NCBI RefSeq assembly: GCF_901709675.1
Contig: NC_051097.1
Span: 7,478,039-7,542,038, forward strand
Direction: 5' to 3'
DNA: 64,000 nucleotides
From: Syngnathus acus
Lineage: Eukaryota > Chordata > Actinopteri > Syngnathiformes > Syngnathidae
This document shows positions 1 to 12,780 of this stretch, in pieces (position 1 is the first letter of the stretch; every line of letters starts with the position of its first letter). Below the pieces are notes generated by a model. It was not told where the DNA came from, did not search any database, and saw only the letters and a program-made list of their open reading frames with translations. A program made the position numbers and the translations under genes.

Positions 1-600
1 GCATGTGTTAGAGACACTTGGGTAGTAGGGAACCATGTGTGTGTGTGCAAGGGCGTGACTGCATTAGGGAATCACACACCCAGCTCCACTCACCAGGGGA
101 CCACTGTCAGCCTGTGATTTCGCCCGTGTCCCTCCGAGCCAGTGAAATAGGTCAACCACGTATAATGGCGGGGCAACGAGGAGCAAGTATGGCAACCCCC
201 CCCCCATCCACCACCACCTCTTCTACCCCCACCCCTCCTGCTCAAGACCAGCCAGCCGCTGAAAGCTAGCGAAGTACACCCCCCCCCCCCCCTCCCCTCC
301 CCGACCTTCCGCCCCCGTGGATGCAAACGAAGCAGCCACAACATGTCCACCTCGCAGCCACAACAACCATTTACGGAGCCACGCTTAAGTGGAGCTCGCT
401 TGGCTGGTTCGTGGGATTTTAACACTCATCGTTCGCCGATTTCCATGTTCATAAACAACGCAAAACATCATGCGCATGCTAACTAATAGCACCGGTTAAG
501 GAATTAATATTTGAACACAAGTGGTGGAGCAACACATGCAGACAGGTAGAGTGCCCACATTAAATCCAGAAAGCAGGTAAGCTGTGACGTTAGCAATGCG
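1..600. other. C-rich non-coding stretch
   Basis: No gene is supported here. Positions 190-300 are C-rich with broken CCCC/CCACC runs and a C14 tract at 279-292. Short open frames over this stretch are proline, glycine or threonine low-complexity artefacts. A plus-strand donor-like GCAG|GTAAGC occurs near 575 but has no convincing acceptor upstream. Confidence 0.5.
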
Positions 601-627
601 AGGGCTACTTGACGTCAACTTCTGTCG

Positions 628-642
628 ACAGCAGGGGGCGGT
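628..642 (+). promoter_or_regulatory. CTCF-like motif
   Basis: ACAGCAGGGGGCGGT matches the known CTCF core CCASYAGRKGGCRSY at 14 of 15 positions (first base differs). Binding is an inference from the motif only. Confidence 0.4.
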
Positions 643-1353
643 ACAAGACAAAATAGCAGCGCCTGAGATTGATAAAAAAAATTAAAAAAAAGATGAATGT
701 CGTTATGTATTTCTTATCCCACATTCACAATATTAATAAGAACACCATGGTTGAACTCTCACCATTTGTAAATATTCACATCAGTGATTTTTCACAGCAG
801 GATAAACTGAAGCTTCGACATCCCATAATAACTGTGATGGAGCGAAATAATAAAGCGGGCAGCCGTCTGCAGGCATTAACAAGGCTCCCGCTTCTTGTTA
901 ATGGGCAAAGGGAGAGTGTGTCATGTAAACAGCTGATTTTAATGCGTCTTAAGAATCAAATCGATAGGTGGCTTCCCGAAGTCAACACAAATGCAGTTAT
1001 TGATCGGCGAGGGAGTCGGGGGTCCCAAATCAGACGCTCGTCCATCGTGTATATTTTCAAACAAGCTCACATGTATGCACAAACAGCCACGTATGCTCAT
1101 AAATAAGCTTATTGGCCATTTTATGAAATGCAATCCAATGCAATAGCACATGATTAATCATGTTGCTGGGTCAATTAGTCTCAGTGCATGCTTAATTAAT
1201 CAAATATCCCGATAAATAATGCTTACATTTCAAATCAACTTGCAAATGTGAGAAATGAACAGCAAAATGTTTCAGGGGGAAAAGATTGATGTTTTTCAAG
1301 GAAAAATAACTAATATTTTACTTATAAAACAAAATAGCAATATATTTTTTTAA
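643..1353. other. A/T-rich non-coding stretch, no gene seen
   Basis: An open frame at 669-1106 (145 codons) begins in an A-rich tract and has no recognisable domain, so it is not called. TTAATTAAT-type motifs near 1190-1205 are homeodomain-like but too common to assign. Confidence 0.45.
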
Positions 1354-1440
1354 AGAGGATAAAGAATATATTCCAGTGAGCATTGTTAAATGTTCTGTCT
1401 GCAGTTGTTGCTCTACTGTTTACGTTCAGATACATTTAAG
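1354..1440 (+). repeat. Dispersed repeat with GAGGATAAAGAATATAT core, copy 1
   Basis: The core sits at 1355-1371. About 30 bases later, a second block (GTTGTTGCTCTACTGTTTAC, then GTTCAGATAC) resembles the 3' half of the copies at 40012, 42383 and 54105, where the equivalent reads TGTTGCTGCA...GTTCAAATAG. The core is intact but the flank has decayed. The family is not recognised by name. Confidence 0.6.
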
Positions 1441-2999
1441 AATTGTGTTTTAACAAGTCTATGTATAAAATTGATCAACAGATCAAATGCGCTGTCTGAT
1501 TAATCGGTCGGGCCTTGGCCACAATACTAATAATATGTGACTGCGAGTATTATTTTAATATGGACACTCAATTTTGCAGATAGCCACCAATTACAGGACG
1601 GACTGGAACTGGGAATAAAGCTTTAACATAAAATGTGGAAAAAGTGAAGCGCTGCGAATAGGCACTGTATTATTAAGTACTTTCCCTGACGGACGCGCCA
1701 ACAAAAACAAGCAACGCCTTTTTTTGTTTCTTTTTTTTGGGGGGGCCTCATGTTACCACCCCTCTGCCGTCTCCCGCGGCTTTGACCTTTTCTCTCCAGT
1801 GGAACAGGACACTACACGTCTCATGCATTAATGATCGGCGGTAAGGCTGAGGGCATCGCTCTGTCTTCCAGCCCGTCCGCTAGATGACCCACTTCCACTT
1901 CCAAGGACGGAGCCCCCGTCGCCGATATAAGCCGAGCAACATTACACCCGTGCGGGTTGGGCGATGCAAATAACTTTGCTTCGTCCGAGACGGAAAAAGA
2001 TAGCTGGACAGATAGCGTGGCAGTCTAATAAGTGGAAGGCTGCCTCTTCTCATCTCCACAGTTAGCGTGTCTATGACTTTCCCTGGTGGCAGATCTGGAA
2101 AGCACTAAAAAAATAAATAAATAGAAAAAAACAGGGATGACAGCGGCTGGACACAAAGCGAGTGAAGCCAATTATCTGGCTCATATTGACGCTTGTGCAG
2201 ATACAGCCAAAGCAGAAATGGAGCTGCTACATATTTAAGAACATTCAAAGGCATCAAATGCGACTTATCTCGTCTGGCTCATTGTTTACCACAAGAGCAA
2301 CAATCTTTCTTTATGAAACCTTGGCAGGTTTTTGTGGTGACCTCCAGTCACTTCCAATCTTTTGAAATAATTGTGTCTCATTTATTGCAATATATATATT
2401 TTTTAAATTCATGTGATATTCACATCTTTCATCTATTGTAAAAAAACAAAAAAAAGCCAATTCAGTCTGATTTCTGTTTTCATGTTAGGCTATATGTGAG
2501 TTAATAAATTAAGTTGAACATAAGAGAATATCTGGGAAGAAGCCTCAGTGCCATATTACATTTTAGTGCCTTGCTTTATGTATGATTTCCTACAAAATGG
2601 CATTGCAGCGATATTGAGTGTTCGCTTTCGAATGGTAGACAATATTACAAACGTAATCCAATACTTGATATCGTAATCACTTTTGTTTTTTCTTTTGCTT
2701 GTTTATTGTCTTATTCTTCCCAGCATTCTGACAGACACACAGATTTCCATCTGCGGGGGATGAAAAGATCTCAGGCGCGCGCCTCTCGGCCGCCTCGTTC
2801 CCAAATATTTGACTTTGCCTGTGATCCGCAACCCTCCGGCAGGCTTCTGTCGGGCTTTTCCGCACCGCTGAACTCTGTTTCCAAAGCAGGTGTTGAAAAC
2901 AAAACAAGCCAATGAGTAATTCAAAAACAGAATCAAATAGAGAGGCTTGCTTCTCGAAGTTTTATGATTAAAAAATCAGCTCTTCCTCCGAACTGACCG
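1441..2999. other. Non-coding stretch
   Basis: No exon is supported. A CCGATTAATCGG-like motif followed by TCGGGCC lies at 1496-1515 and matches fragments near 37300 and 55990. Positions 1715-1750 hold T and G homopolymers. A palindrome AGGCGCGCGCCT lies near 2772. Three short overlapping frames at 2677-2936 read both strands of this GC-richer segment and look like shadows rather than coding sequence. Confidence 0.45.
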
Positions 3000-3230
3000 A
3001 CGACAAAATAATATAGCTGTTAATATCGTCAGCATCTTTTTTATAATCATTGAGATTATCATCGTGACTAATATTACCGTTATTACTGCTAGAAATAATA
3101 AATATGATAATAAATAAAAATAATAAAATAAACAACCATACAATAATATCATTATAATTATAAGCATTATAATTGATAATTGATTATTATTATTATCATT
3201 ATATATTTTTGTTAATTATTAATTGGGGCG
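3000..3230. repeat. A/T-rich low-complexity tract (TAA/ATT-rich)
   Basis: Long runs of ATTATTATT, AATAATA and similar words, densest at 3090-3215. The minus-strand open frame over it is an isoleucine/leucine-rich artefact. Confidence 0.7.
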
Positions 3231-5700
3231 TAAGGACTTGTGTTTTGGATATTTCATTTTAATCACTTTTGAAACGCGTGTCGTGGCTCATCAAATTAGG
3301 TCACAAATAATCCGGGAACATGAAAGGTTTCTACTTGACACTGCAGCGAAAGAAGCGCTACCAGTGGCATTTACTGTCACTTTGCATTAGTCACTAATTA
3401 GTTGAAAGCATGACAACAAAGCAACCTTGTTGCAATTAAGCTTCAAGCAAAAGAGTATACTATATGATATATAGTAGGACCAATGTAGTGCCGGAGCCGT
3501 AGAACCGCAGAGTGGTCCAAAAATGCAAAACAATGATAAAGTGAATTCAGACATTTGTTTCTAAATACATTAGAATATTTGAAGATGTAAATGCTACCGA
3601 AACAGAAAAACAGCGTTGAGAATCAGTTCTAGTATTTCCTCGCAGCCATTTGAATATAGCCGAGCCATATTGTGGCTTTTCGCACTAAACTTGCATGTGG
3701 CGTCAACATTGCATATTAAAGGCAATATACCTCAAGAGCACCCCTCTAAGTTTCATATCAGCGTTGCCATCCCCACTGGATCCATTAGCTTTTATAGGCT
3801 TGTACATTAGCTGGCGTCTGCTGCCATCCGCCTCAACAAACCGCCTACACACTCATGTGCAAAGTAACACATCGCCCGCATATACAGCACACAACCTATG
3901 TGCCTCACAAGCAGCCCTTGTTTAGCAAAACATATATAATTAAAGTCGCCTCATGATGACGGAAGCATTTTTACTCACTTCCGATCAATGTCATTAAAGG
4001 CCCAATCAACATACTGAATAGGAATCCAAATGATCCAACATCTCCGCTTCTGCAGCACACAGACAACAGCTGAAGACCTAGACAGTGGGATTAAAGGTCG
4101 TGACCTTTGTAAGAGTCTTCAAGCCTCAGCACACACGTTGATGAGGTCAGTTCAGGAAGCATTTTCAATCGCACGTCTCACTCGGCACCTCGGAGCTCTT
4201 TTTTTTTTTTTTTTTTTTTGCAACAGGCTGGAGCAGATGTTCTTCCCACACCTCCCACATAGCGCTGAGCTCCTCCTCACCGCCATGTATTTTAAATATG
4301 TAAAAAACAATATGCCGGGGAAACATCAATAGCGGTTTGGTTTCCTCCCTCCAAAACAAGGGGCGCGTTTATGAGCGAAATAGATGCGACAATTAGTCAT
4401 ATTTCAAGTCCTCTTGCTCCATTAGAGGAAAAGCTGCTGCCTGCTGTGCGAGCACAAACTGGAGCTTGGCAGAAATACACTTTTACATCATCCCCATCAT
4501 CATGATACGCTTTTACAAGGAGGTCGAAATTCCTTTTAATGATACTTGAGTGCCTTTATCGGTTATTATTTTTTTTCACTGGTGCCTTGGGCTCCTTTTG
4601 CTGTGCACGACTTGGCCACAGGGGGCAGTATAATACAGTCACGAGAAGCAAAATAGAGTTTCACAACTACTGGAAGTGACTCAGTTTGCCAAAGATGGTA
4701 GAATAAATAAATACATGCCTGCAAGTACATGTTACTTAAAGTATTGGTATATAGAGATGCTATTTTTAGTTTCAAGTTGTAAGAAAAGCCGCAAAACGCG
4801 TCAATCAGTTGCATCAATCTCGGAACAAAGGGTGCAAAGAATGCGGGCCGCCGCCCAGCCGTCAGTCACGCCGCATTAGAAGACGGCTCGGGTCAGCGCT
4901 GGTAGTCAGAGGTTAAAGCCATTACGAGCGAACCGACTCAACTTGCTCACCTCTGACCCTTATTTCGCAAACACGCGCTCGCTCATTGCGTCCGGGCGGC
5001 TCTCGGGCTGCGGCAGGTGTTTTAATCTCTCGTGTTCTCATGTGAAAACGCTGAACTATAATTTAATTGAGACTAGGCAACTGGTGTACCTAATGCTGTG
5101 TCCGTTGTCTCTATTTTAATAGGGTGGCCATCAAATGAGCCAGCCTTCTTGCCGTCTTCCAAATACATTACACACCATTCTTTTATTTTTGATGAGGGAG
5201 GGGAACAAGGGCTCCAACCTCACTGCACTCTCAGCCTTACGTTTTAATATTTCATGGCCGACGTGCAGTTATACCCACAGAATGCACGCGTGCACACACA
5301 CACACATAGAAGCTAGTCACTGCTGAGAGGAGGTGTCCCTAGCAAATGCTAATTGAACTAGTCCACGGGTCAGCGAGCCTTCCTGTTTTCCCTCCTCCAG
5401 CTGATCCATTTTGTCGGGCCAGGGAGCGACGCCGCTATAGGGAGTTTTTGCTTCTGGTTGCGCCGCGAGAAACGTTCTGCGGCCCGAACCGGAAAATGGA
5501 GAGTTTGTTTATGAACCAGCGGGGATCTGACTGTTTATGTGAACCTCTTAACTGCTATTGCCTCGCTCGCACTGGAGTAACATGTCAGCAACTCGTAATG
5601 CAATGATGGCGTAGGAAATTAATGTACAACTCAGCTTTTTGCAGCCATAAAAAGCAGGATTACAGAGCATTTAGCATTGAATCATTTTCAGCACAGTGTA
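3231..5700. other. Non-coding stretch with poly-T tract
   Basis: Nothing coding is supported. There is a T21 run at 4199-4219. At 4612-4634 an AGGGGGCAGTATA word resembles the 3' half of a CTCF site but lacks the 5' half. A short (CA)n lies at 5294-5306. Open frames here are short and without domains. Confidence 0.5.
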
Positions 5701-5709
5701 AAACTGTGT

Positions 5710-5724
5710 GCTGCCACCTTGTGG
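5710..5724 (-). promoter_or_regulatory. CTCF-like motif
   Basis: On the minus strand CCACAAGGTGGCAGC matches CCASYAGRKGGCRSY at 14 of 15 positions. The same words occur in fish repeats that carry CTCF motifs, so its origin may be a transposon. Confidence 0.45.
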
Positions 5725-5915
5725 ATGACAGTGAAATTACACTCAAAATTAACAGACCACAAAAATAAGGTTATACTGTAATTGCACAAAAATATTCTGC
5801 AAACTAACATGACCTCAAACCTGGAACCTGCGATGGAGTATTTAAAAACATCCATGTATAAATAATTTGTGTTCTTACTGTGCAGACAAAAGGTTAAAAA
5901 AAAGTTTCTGAATAC

Positions 5916-6000
5916 ACTTACCTTTGTTTGCGATGGAAGCGTCAGGAAAATATGAAGAGCGTGGGAGAGGGAGAGAGAAGAAGAAAAATCAAATTAGTAA
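5916..6000 (-). promoter_or_regulatory. Candidate recursive (zero-length exon) splice site
   Basis: Read on the minus strand, positions 5999-5993 give TACTAAT, a near-ideal branch point. About 70 bases follow without any AG, the first 40 strongly pyrimidine-rich. Then comes AAAG|GTAAGTG, with the cut between 5922 and 5921. The first AG after the branch point is therefore also the last exon base of a perfect 5' splice site, so any exon here would have zero length. This is the layout of recursive splice sites known in long introns of vertebrate neuronal genes. It lies about 33 kb downstream of the signal-peptide exon, on the same strand. Against it: the acceptor is AAG rather than the preferred CAG/TAG, and the last 15 bases before it are not pyrimidine-rich. 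Confidence 0.35.
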
Positions 6001-7777
6001 GTGAGCACAAATCAACCACACACATGAAAACATAGCATTGAGTTGCGGTATCTTTTTGTTGTGCGTGTGTGCACAAAATTCATGACAAGTAAAGGAAAAG
6101 AAGTGGGGGGGCAAACACTGTTCCCTTTCAGAAGACCCCGGGAGGAACATATGTTTCCGGGAGCACCACCAAATATGTTTTCAGAGCAGCCCAAATGCTT
6201 TTAATTAGCCCCGGCTCTATTTGTTTTCATTTGCGTGATTTATCCCCTTTCATTTGGCAGCTTGCTAACATGTCCCAGACCAGGGAGGCCAACGTTGCCT
6301 GGGGTAAAAGGATACGTATGGCCGGCCCTTGAAAGGACCGCAGCAAACTTGTGGGTTTTATTGGAGGGAGGGGGGGAGGCCACCTGTCGTGCGGATATAC
6401 TCCGGGAATACCAACGGACGCGCTTGAGCGGGGATATTGCGTATGATCCTTTGGGTAAACACATTTCCTTTGATGCAAAAGCCTCTGGGGAGCGAGAGGT
6501 ATGAGGGAGATGAAGGTGGGATGTAGCCTAAAGACGGCTTATTAGATATTTGGACAAGCGTTTCTGGACTACATAAAGCTCCCTTAGCCTGAGGGGAAGA
6601 AGAGAGCGGCTTGATGGTTTTTCGGGCTCTGTTGTACGCTTGTATGGCCGGCATCTGGCCTGATGAAGAAAATCAATCATCAGCTAACATCTGCATTATC
6701 TACAGCAGCGCTTCTCAAACTGGAGGCTCCGGACATTCCGCAAGCCGTATCTTGGAACTAAAACACAAACCAGTGTATTGGGCTTGGCTTATTTACCACA
6801 TCGCCCGTTAAGGATCCCTGGACCCAAACACATTTCGAATCTACAAGCCGTAACCCTCAAAACAGACAAGCAAACGTTTGACCTGGATCCTTGACCCGGT
6901 TGCCTCAAGCATTTAAAGCAGCGACGCAAATAAACGGACGGCAAGGTGAAACACGTTAAACACCAGAAGGCCTGAAAAGAAAAAACAACGCAGCTCTGTT
7001 CAGCTTTTGATGGATGGAGATCATTATTTTTCTTTGTCTGCGAACCGGATCTGTCTTTACTCAAACGTCTTTGCTCCAGCGGCTGATCAAGCCCGGGGGG
7101 CGGGGCGTCTCGGTACATCAATACGGGGTTAACCAGCAGTGTTAAGATTTAAAAGGAGATGTAAGTGGTCTCCATTAGAATGTTGTAGCCCAAAGGCTTT
7201 GAGGGGGGGGGGGGCTGATGAAGGCCAAGTGCAAAGGGACAGGAGATGAGGTGCCCCTGAGACATGACATCGAGCCGGCGCAGGAGAAAATGAAGCCAGA
7301 GGGTGACGAGATGAGGGCGGCTCGGCCTCAGAATGAAAGCGTCTGCTATTTACCTCCCAGCCTGGAGACACGGGGCAGGAAATGAGAGCGCACAAAGGGT
7401 CCGCGCTACAGTAGCTTCACAGTCTGCAGGGTCTAATCAAAAACCACGGGAAGTGCCGTTAAGACTCATGAGCTGATCCAATCATGAAGCAAGAATTTCT
7501 AACATCGTCCTCCTGTATGAGTTCCCTGAAGAAGAAAAAAAAAAAAATGCTGACAGCTGGTTGTGACCGGCCAGACTGTTGGAAGGCTTAAATATGCCAA
7601 GGAGCATATTTTAGCACATACCTATGCTAATGGACCTGTCAGGAGTTGATCTCGGATCGTCAAACTTCAGCAGATAAAATCACCTTTGCTGTCACCTTTG
7701 GTATCTTCAAACTAACTCCGAGTTAATATGAAAGACTGCAAAAATGCATTACCACAATTTGTGTGGGTTTTAATTTT
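6001..7777. other. Non-coding, mixed composition
   Basis: No exon is supported. Frames on both strands overlap at 6227-6654 without domain signal. A G12 tract lies at 7203-7214. The stretch 6200-6700 contains moderately complex sequence with homeobox-type ATTAG words. Nothing more can be said from sequence alone. Confidence 0.45.
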
Positions 7778-7832
7778 GGAACAGATTAATGGCATTTCCA
7801 TTCATTTCAATGGGGAAAGGTGATTTAAGCTC
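7778..7832 (+). repeat. Dispersed repeat pair, copy 1 (GGAACAGATTAATGGCATTT)
   Basis: This segment, containing CATTTCCATTCATTTCAATG, is about 85 percent identical by eye to 49129-49180 over some 50 bases. Similar words are common in fish genomes, so it is probably a fragment of an old interspersed repeat. The family is not named. Confidence 0.6.
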
Positions 7833-10128
7833 TGTGGTCACAGAGCAAATCAAACTCATGACGCCATTGCACTCTAATGACTAACGCAATGTTAGTTTTC
7901 CCCAATTACAATCTAACAACCTTTTCATTCACTCATTCAGCATTTTTAATTCAATTTTCTCATGACGAGCAACCCCTGGCCTGCACCGCTTGGCAACGCA
8001 ATAAGTGGAGGTCTCAACCCAGCACTTTAATAAATGTGTTAATTCCAATGCGCGGCGGGCGGAGACAATGGCAACGTGGGAGATGACTTCCCCACCATTC
8101 ATTTCCGCCGTCTGTCTCACGGTGGAAGCGGGAGACGGGCCACGGGGGGGAAATGAAGACCATGCATCACGCTGAGGCACAGCAGCGAGTCTGACATGCC
8201 TTTCGGTCCGGCTCAGGTCTAGGAAGACACGCTTACTTAAAGACTTACTTTAAGAATATAGACTAGGATATTAGAATAACATTTACTAAGGATTGATTTC
8301 ACAAGCTGATTTGACCCGAACTTCCAACGCAATTATGCTAGCGGGTTCGACGCACAGTGTATTTGTGTGTGTGTGTGTGTCCGACATCCCCATGGAGATT
8401 GCGCTTCCATTCAACCTGAATGTTTCTATTATTAAGCGGCTCTGTCTAATTAAATTGCCGATGATCACAAACAACAAAGACGAAAGGGGACGTGCAACTT
8501 CCTGAGGCTGTTGCCGTAGCGGTTAGATGAGCTCGTTAGCGTTGCCCGCGACTGCCCTGACGACAACACGAGAATCACATCACACTTTTCACGTACTGGC
8601 AAATTACATGCAGAAATACACAGGTAGGTCAGAAAGTAGATTTTGATCATAGACGACCATATTACACTCGACACGCGGGGAGGTCAAAGGTCACCTCACT
8701 CACATCTGGGAGACTTCAGCAAAGTCTGTCATTCCTGTCCGGCGTCCACTATAAACACAGAGCGCCATAATCTTCCCTCCTCTTGCCACATAAACACACA
8801 CAACACACAAAAGCTTCAGGTTCCGGGCCGTCGATAAGACTAAACACCGGCCCCGGTTTGTGTCACCGAGTTCAGCTGCCTTTTAATGGCTTTTTCAAAA
8901 CCAGACTGAAAGCTTTTCTCTTGACTCTCGCTCCTTCGCTTGTTTAAACAAGTTAATTAGCGGTGCTTGATCTGATGGGAGGCCGGTGCCTCTGCGGGCT
9001 CTGTCGCAGATCACAGCGTCGCTCACGGGGGGGACAAAAAGGCACTAAGCTCATCTCAACAGACTTGACTAAACATGTTAGCAGACCATCCAGACGGTTT
9101 ACTCTTAGGAGTTCCAGGCGTCGTCTGTGGTATGAGGATTAGTCACCATTACAAAGCATCAATGCAAGAATAGCGTATACAAAAGACTTGTCTGCTAATC
9201 GGACCATGCCAAAGAGAATCGCTGACTCAGCGTCACTGTAAACTTAAAAGCAGATTTCACCCAGCCATGTAAAGATGCATTACATCTTGATAGCAAAGTT
9301 GCACTATGTTCTGAACAAATCTCCAGAGTTAGAGAGGGGAAACTGGAGAATAAATAATGCACTCTTTCTAGGGTGAGTTTCAAGCAAGTATCACTCATAC
9401 AGGCAGCAGGAAAAGAATTTTGCCAGTAGCTGGAGGCTTTTGGCAAAAGATTTTTTTTTTAACAAAAAGTAAGGACGTAAACGTGGAGACAAATGATCCG
9501 CATTGTAAAACAAATACGCTTGCTCTTTCCTGGTGTTTATGATGATAATACTGGATGTATTGCCATAACACTTTAGTACTGACTACCAGGTAATGGGGCA
9601 TTGGAATTTTTTTTTTTTTTTTTAATGACTTATGAATGACTTTGACAATTGATTTATGAGTGGCCTAATCCCGCCGATTAGTTTGTGAAATCAAGTTCAA
9701 CGGCAATGCTGCTTGCTTGGAAAGAATTGGTGAATTATTGATTGGAGAGGACAGATCCATTGTTAAAAAAAAATCAAGTTTCATTGGCAAAACAACTCAC
9801 TAAAGTGGTAATAAAAATATGAAACATTAAAACAGCATCCAGTCAGTCCATTACCACTTAAGAGATTGGTGGAATCAAAAGCTTTTTTTTTTTCCATATT
9901 TCTTTGCCGTTTATTTATTTTAACGCAGACGCTGGGCGAAGATATGACTCAAACGGAGCAATGAAGAGATAAAGCGGATCTACAAAAAGAGAGGTATGTC
10001 TCGAGGTCGGGTCTCTGGAGTGATGAAGCTGCGTGAAGTGAGACCGGCTGACATCCTTCTTCAAAGCTGAAGCCAGAGAAATCGGAATGTGGATTGCCGG
10101 GAAGAAGATGTCAAGTGTGCGTGTTGAT
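7833..10128. other. Non-coding stretch with small microsatellite
   Basis: A (GT)n tract lies at 8364-8380. T-rich homopolymers occur at 9449-9459 and 9606-9623. No open frame here has recognisable protein features. Confidence 0.5.
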
Positions 10129-10141
10129 GGGGGGGGGGGGG
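10129..10141 (+). repeat. Poly-G tract (G13)
   Basis: A run of 13 G bases, one of about a dozen G or C runs of 11 or more in the window. Confidence 0.9.
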
Positions 10142-12780
10142 TTGCCGGTTATTGATTAAGCGAGTAAAGAGGAGGCATCGGAGGACAGCCTGGCGAAGGC
10201 GAGGGAATAGGTGGAGGTAAAAAGTCGGAAGTACAACAAGGACGAAAAAATAACAATACTGTTGTCATTTATTAGCTAGCGCTACTCATCTGAACACAAT
10301 GACGTTGTACTTTCCTATCGGCCAACGCTTTACGGCCATCTTGCATTGGGCCGCATTATGATTACAAGCATTTCTCCGACTTGAGTTCATCTCTAAGACC
10401 CGAGCGCCGAGGGATTGCCTATCAGTCTTCTTTAATGACCGAGATTAATGTTAAGTAGCATTATGGTAATGGAGGCACTAGGCCTATTCCACTTTATTAA
10501 ATAAAGCTGCTGGAAAATGAATGCGATTATGAATTCTGCTGTTGTTAATGGAGCGTGGCAGGGAACAGTGTTGACTTTTCTTCTCCGATATGATGATCGG
10601 GGGTTCTATTTCACGCACGTACACATGAGCATACACGTGAGTGCCGGAGTTGCATCTAATGTATAATCTGTTATCACAGCATGGGCTTTTAATAAATTTG
10701 CCTTGCGTGGTGAAACACAGCGAGAGATAAAGTAAGGACGCGCTCACAACATTCCCTTTTAAATTGAACGGTAACACGAACGTATTGTCAACTGATCACG
10801 TTGCTTTCCAGAAAGAAATAGAAAAAATAGAAAATAGAAAGGCGTGTAACACAATAAATTTGTATATACATATATATTTCTTTTCATATTATTTTTTATT
10901 CTATTTTTATTTTTTTATTTGTATAGACATATATTTTATTTTTTAGCTTAGAAGAAGTGCATATTCTGTCGGTGTCAAGGGTAAACCCGATTAGTCGATT
11001 GTTGCCTTGCTTAAAAATCGATTAATCGTGTTTTAATATATTCAAATCTGACAATTTACAGAGGACTTTTGACGATTACACAGAGTAGCGGAATAACCGG
11101 TCCAACGAAGCAACAATTTTCATATACCTGTGCAGGTCCCAGACGGTGGTAGAAGAGGCCTAGCGCTAGGCTTTGTTAGCTTCAGCTATTCTGAGCTACC
11201 AACATCATTGCGAGGACCTGGTGGATTATTAAAGACAAACAAGAAGGAGCGCTCGGCAAATTTGTGGCATGGGGGCCAAGCTCCTGAAAGCGCATCTCGG
11301 AATATACGATCTTCTCTCCTGGGATGATCTCATGGTTGCTCTACGACCCTCGAGCTTCCTTTACCTCTTCCCTTCGCAGTCAGACAACCGAGCACTTAAC
11401 CTCAACAGGCCTTCTCCCTTACTCAGTCTGCCCTCCATGCGGCATCACATCAAATCAGTTGCTACGTAGCCTGCGGTATAAATAATGAATCCGAGAACAG
11501 GGTGGCGGTAAGCATTAGGGTCGCTGCTGGTACACTCGTGAGGATTTTTCAAAATGTGTCAAAATCAGGACTAAAATAGCTCCAATATGTTTACATGTAC
11601 ACTCGGCCGTCGTTCTCAGTCCGAAGCAACTGTGTTTTTTCGAGTGCCGAAAAAAGGAAGGCATCGCTCTCAGCCTCGGTGTCACTTTCAGTTTACCTTC
11701 CCCCTGCTGGGAATCTTGAACCAATTATTTGGACTACAGTACACACTTCTCCTCCTCGCCGCAAGAAAACAACGACACCAAATACCACGTCTTTGGGGAT
11801 CCCTTCCAAAAGAGAAAAGAAACACATCTCTGGATCTTTGACAACATTCCGCGGGAGGATAAACCGAGTCGGAGTACTACTTCGGAAATACCTCCCGACC
11901 CGTTAATTGAATACGCGGAGATAAACATTTCCTTTTTATGACGAGATATAGCCTGGAGTCGGGTTACGTGAGGCGGCGCAATTGGATAAAGAGATAAATC
12001 AATGCTTTAAGTAGATTACATGCCAGCGTCTATTTCTTTCAACGTAGTACCTCTTGATATTCTCCAACGAGAGCCAGAGAGTCAGCCAGGAGCATCCTGA
12101 TGACAAACACACACTCGGATGCGGTCTGCTTATCAAATATTACGACTCTAAACACTCGGGAGAGTGTTCGGCCTTGACAAATGGATCGAGAGACCAACGT
12201 CAAGGCTCGAACAAACCATTTGGTGTCAAATTAATTCTCAGCCTGGGCCACATCAAAGTCTTGGTTTCTCTCAGAGGTTGTAACTCTGGTAAATTATCTT
12301 AACTCGTTCACCGCCAATGACGGCTATCGACGTCAAAGATGGCGCCTGCTTTTCGTTAAACTGTGTAAATACAGAATATAAAGTCAAAAGTCATGAAAAG
12401 TAACCAAATACAGATGGTATTGTTTCATTTGTTTTACAAGAGGGGTTTGATGAAAAACAATTGCAAAATCAAACCGCAATATGGCGAAGGATGACTTAAC
12501 GATTTTTTTCTTTGTTTTGACAATTTCAAACCGCAAGCAGAACGAGAAAAACTTTTAACTGTCTTCGAGTGAGTGTAAAGCCCCTCGCTTCCTTTGAACG
12601 CGTTTTGCATATTGGCAGACAGTTGATTATTCTTGGCGCTAAGCATTATTTGCACTTTAGCATTCCACCCTTAAAAATATTAACTTCAAAAGTGGGTTCA
12701 TGTTGCTTTGGTAACATTGGCAGTGCGGCGGTGCTGCAAACCCACTGACACCGACCGGTGAGGACTTTTCATTTCCTGGC
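10142..12780. other. Non-coding, includes A/T-rich 10850-10950
   Basis: Positions 10856-10946 are almost purely A/T (TATATACATATATAT and T-rich runs). Positions 11587-11941 carry three overlapping plus-strand frames of 70-103 codons plus an antisense one. None shows a domain, and no splice pair is convincing, so none is called. Confidence 0.45.
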
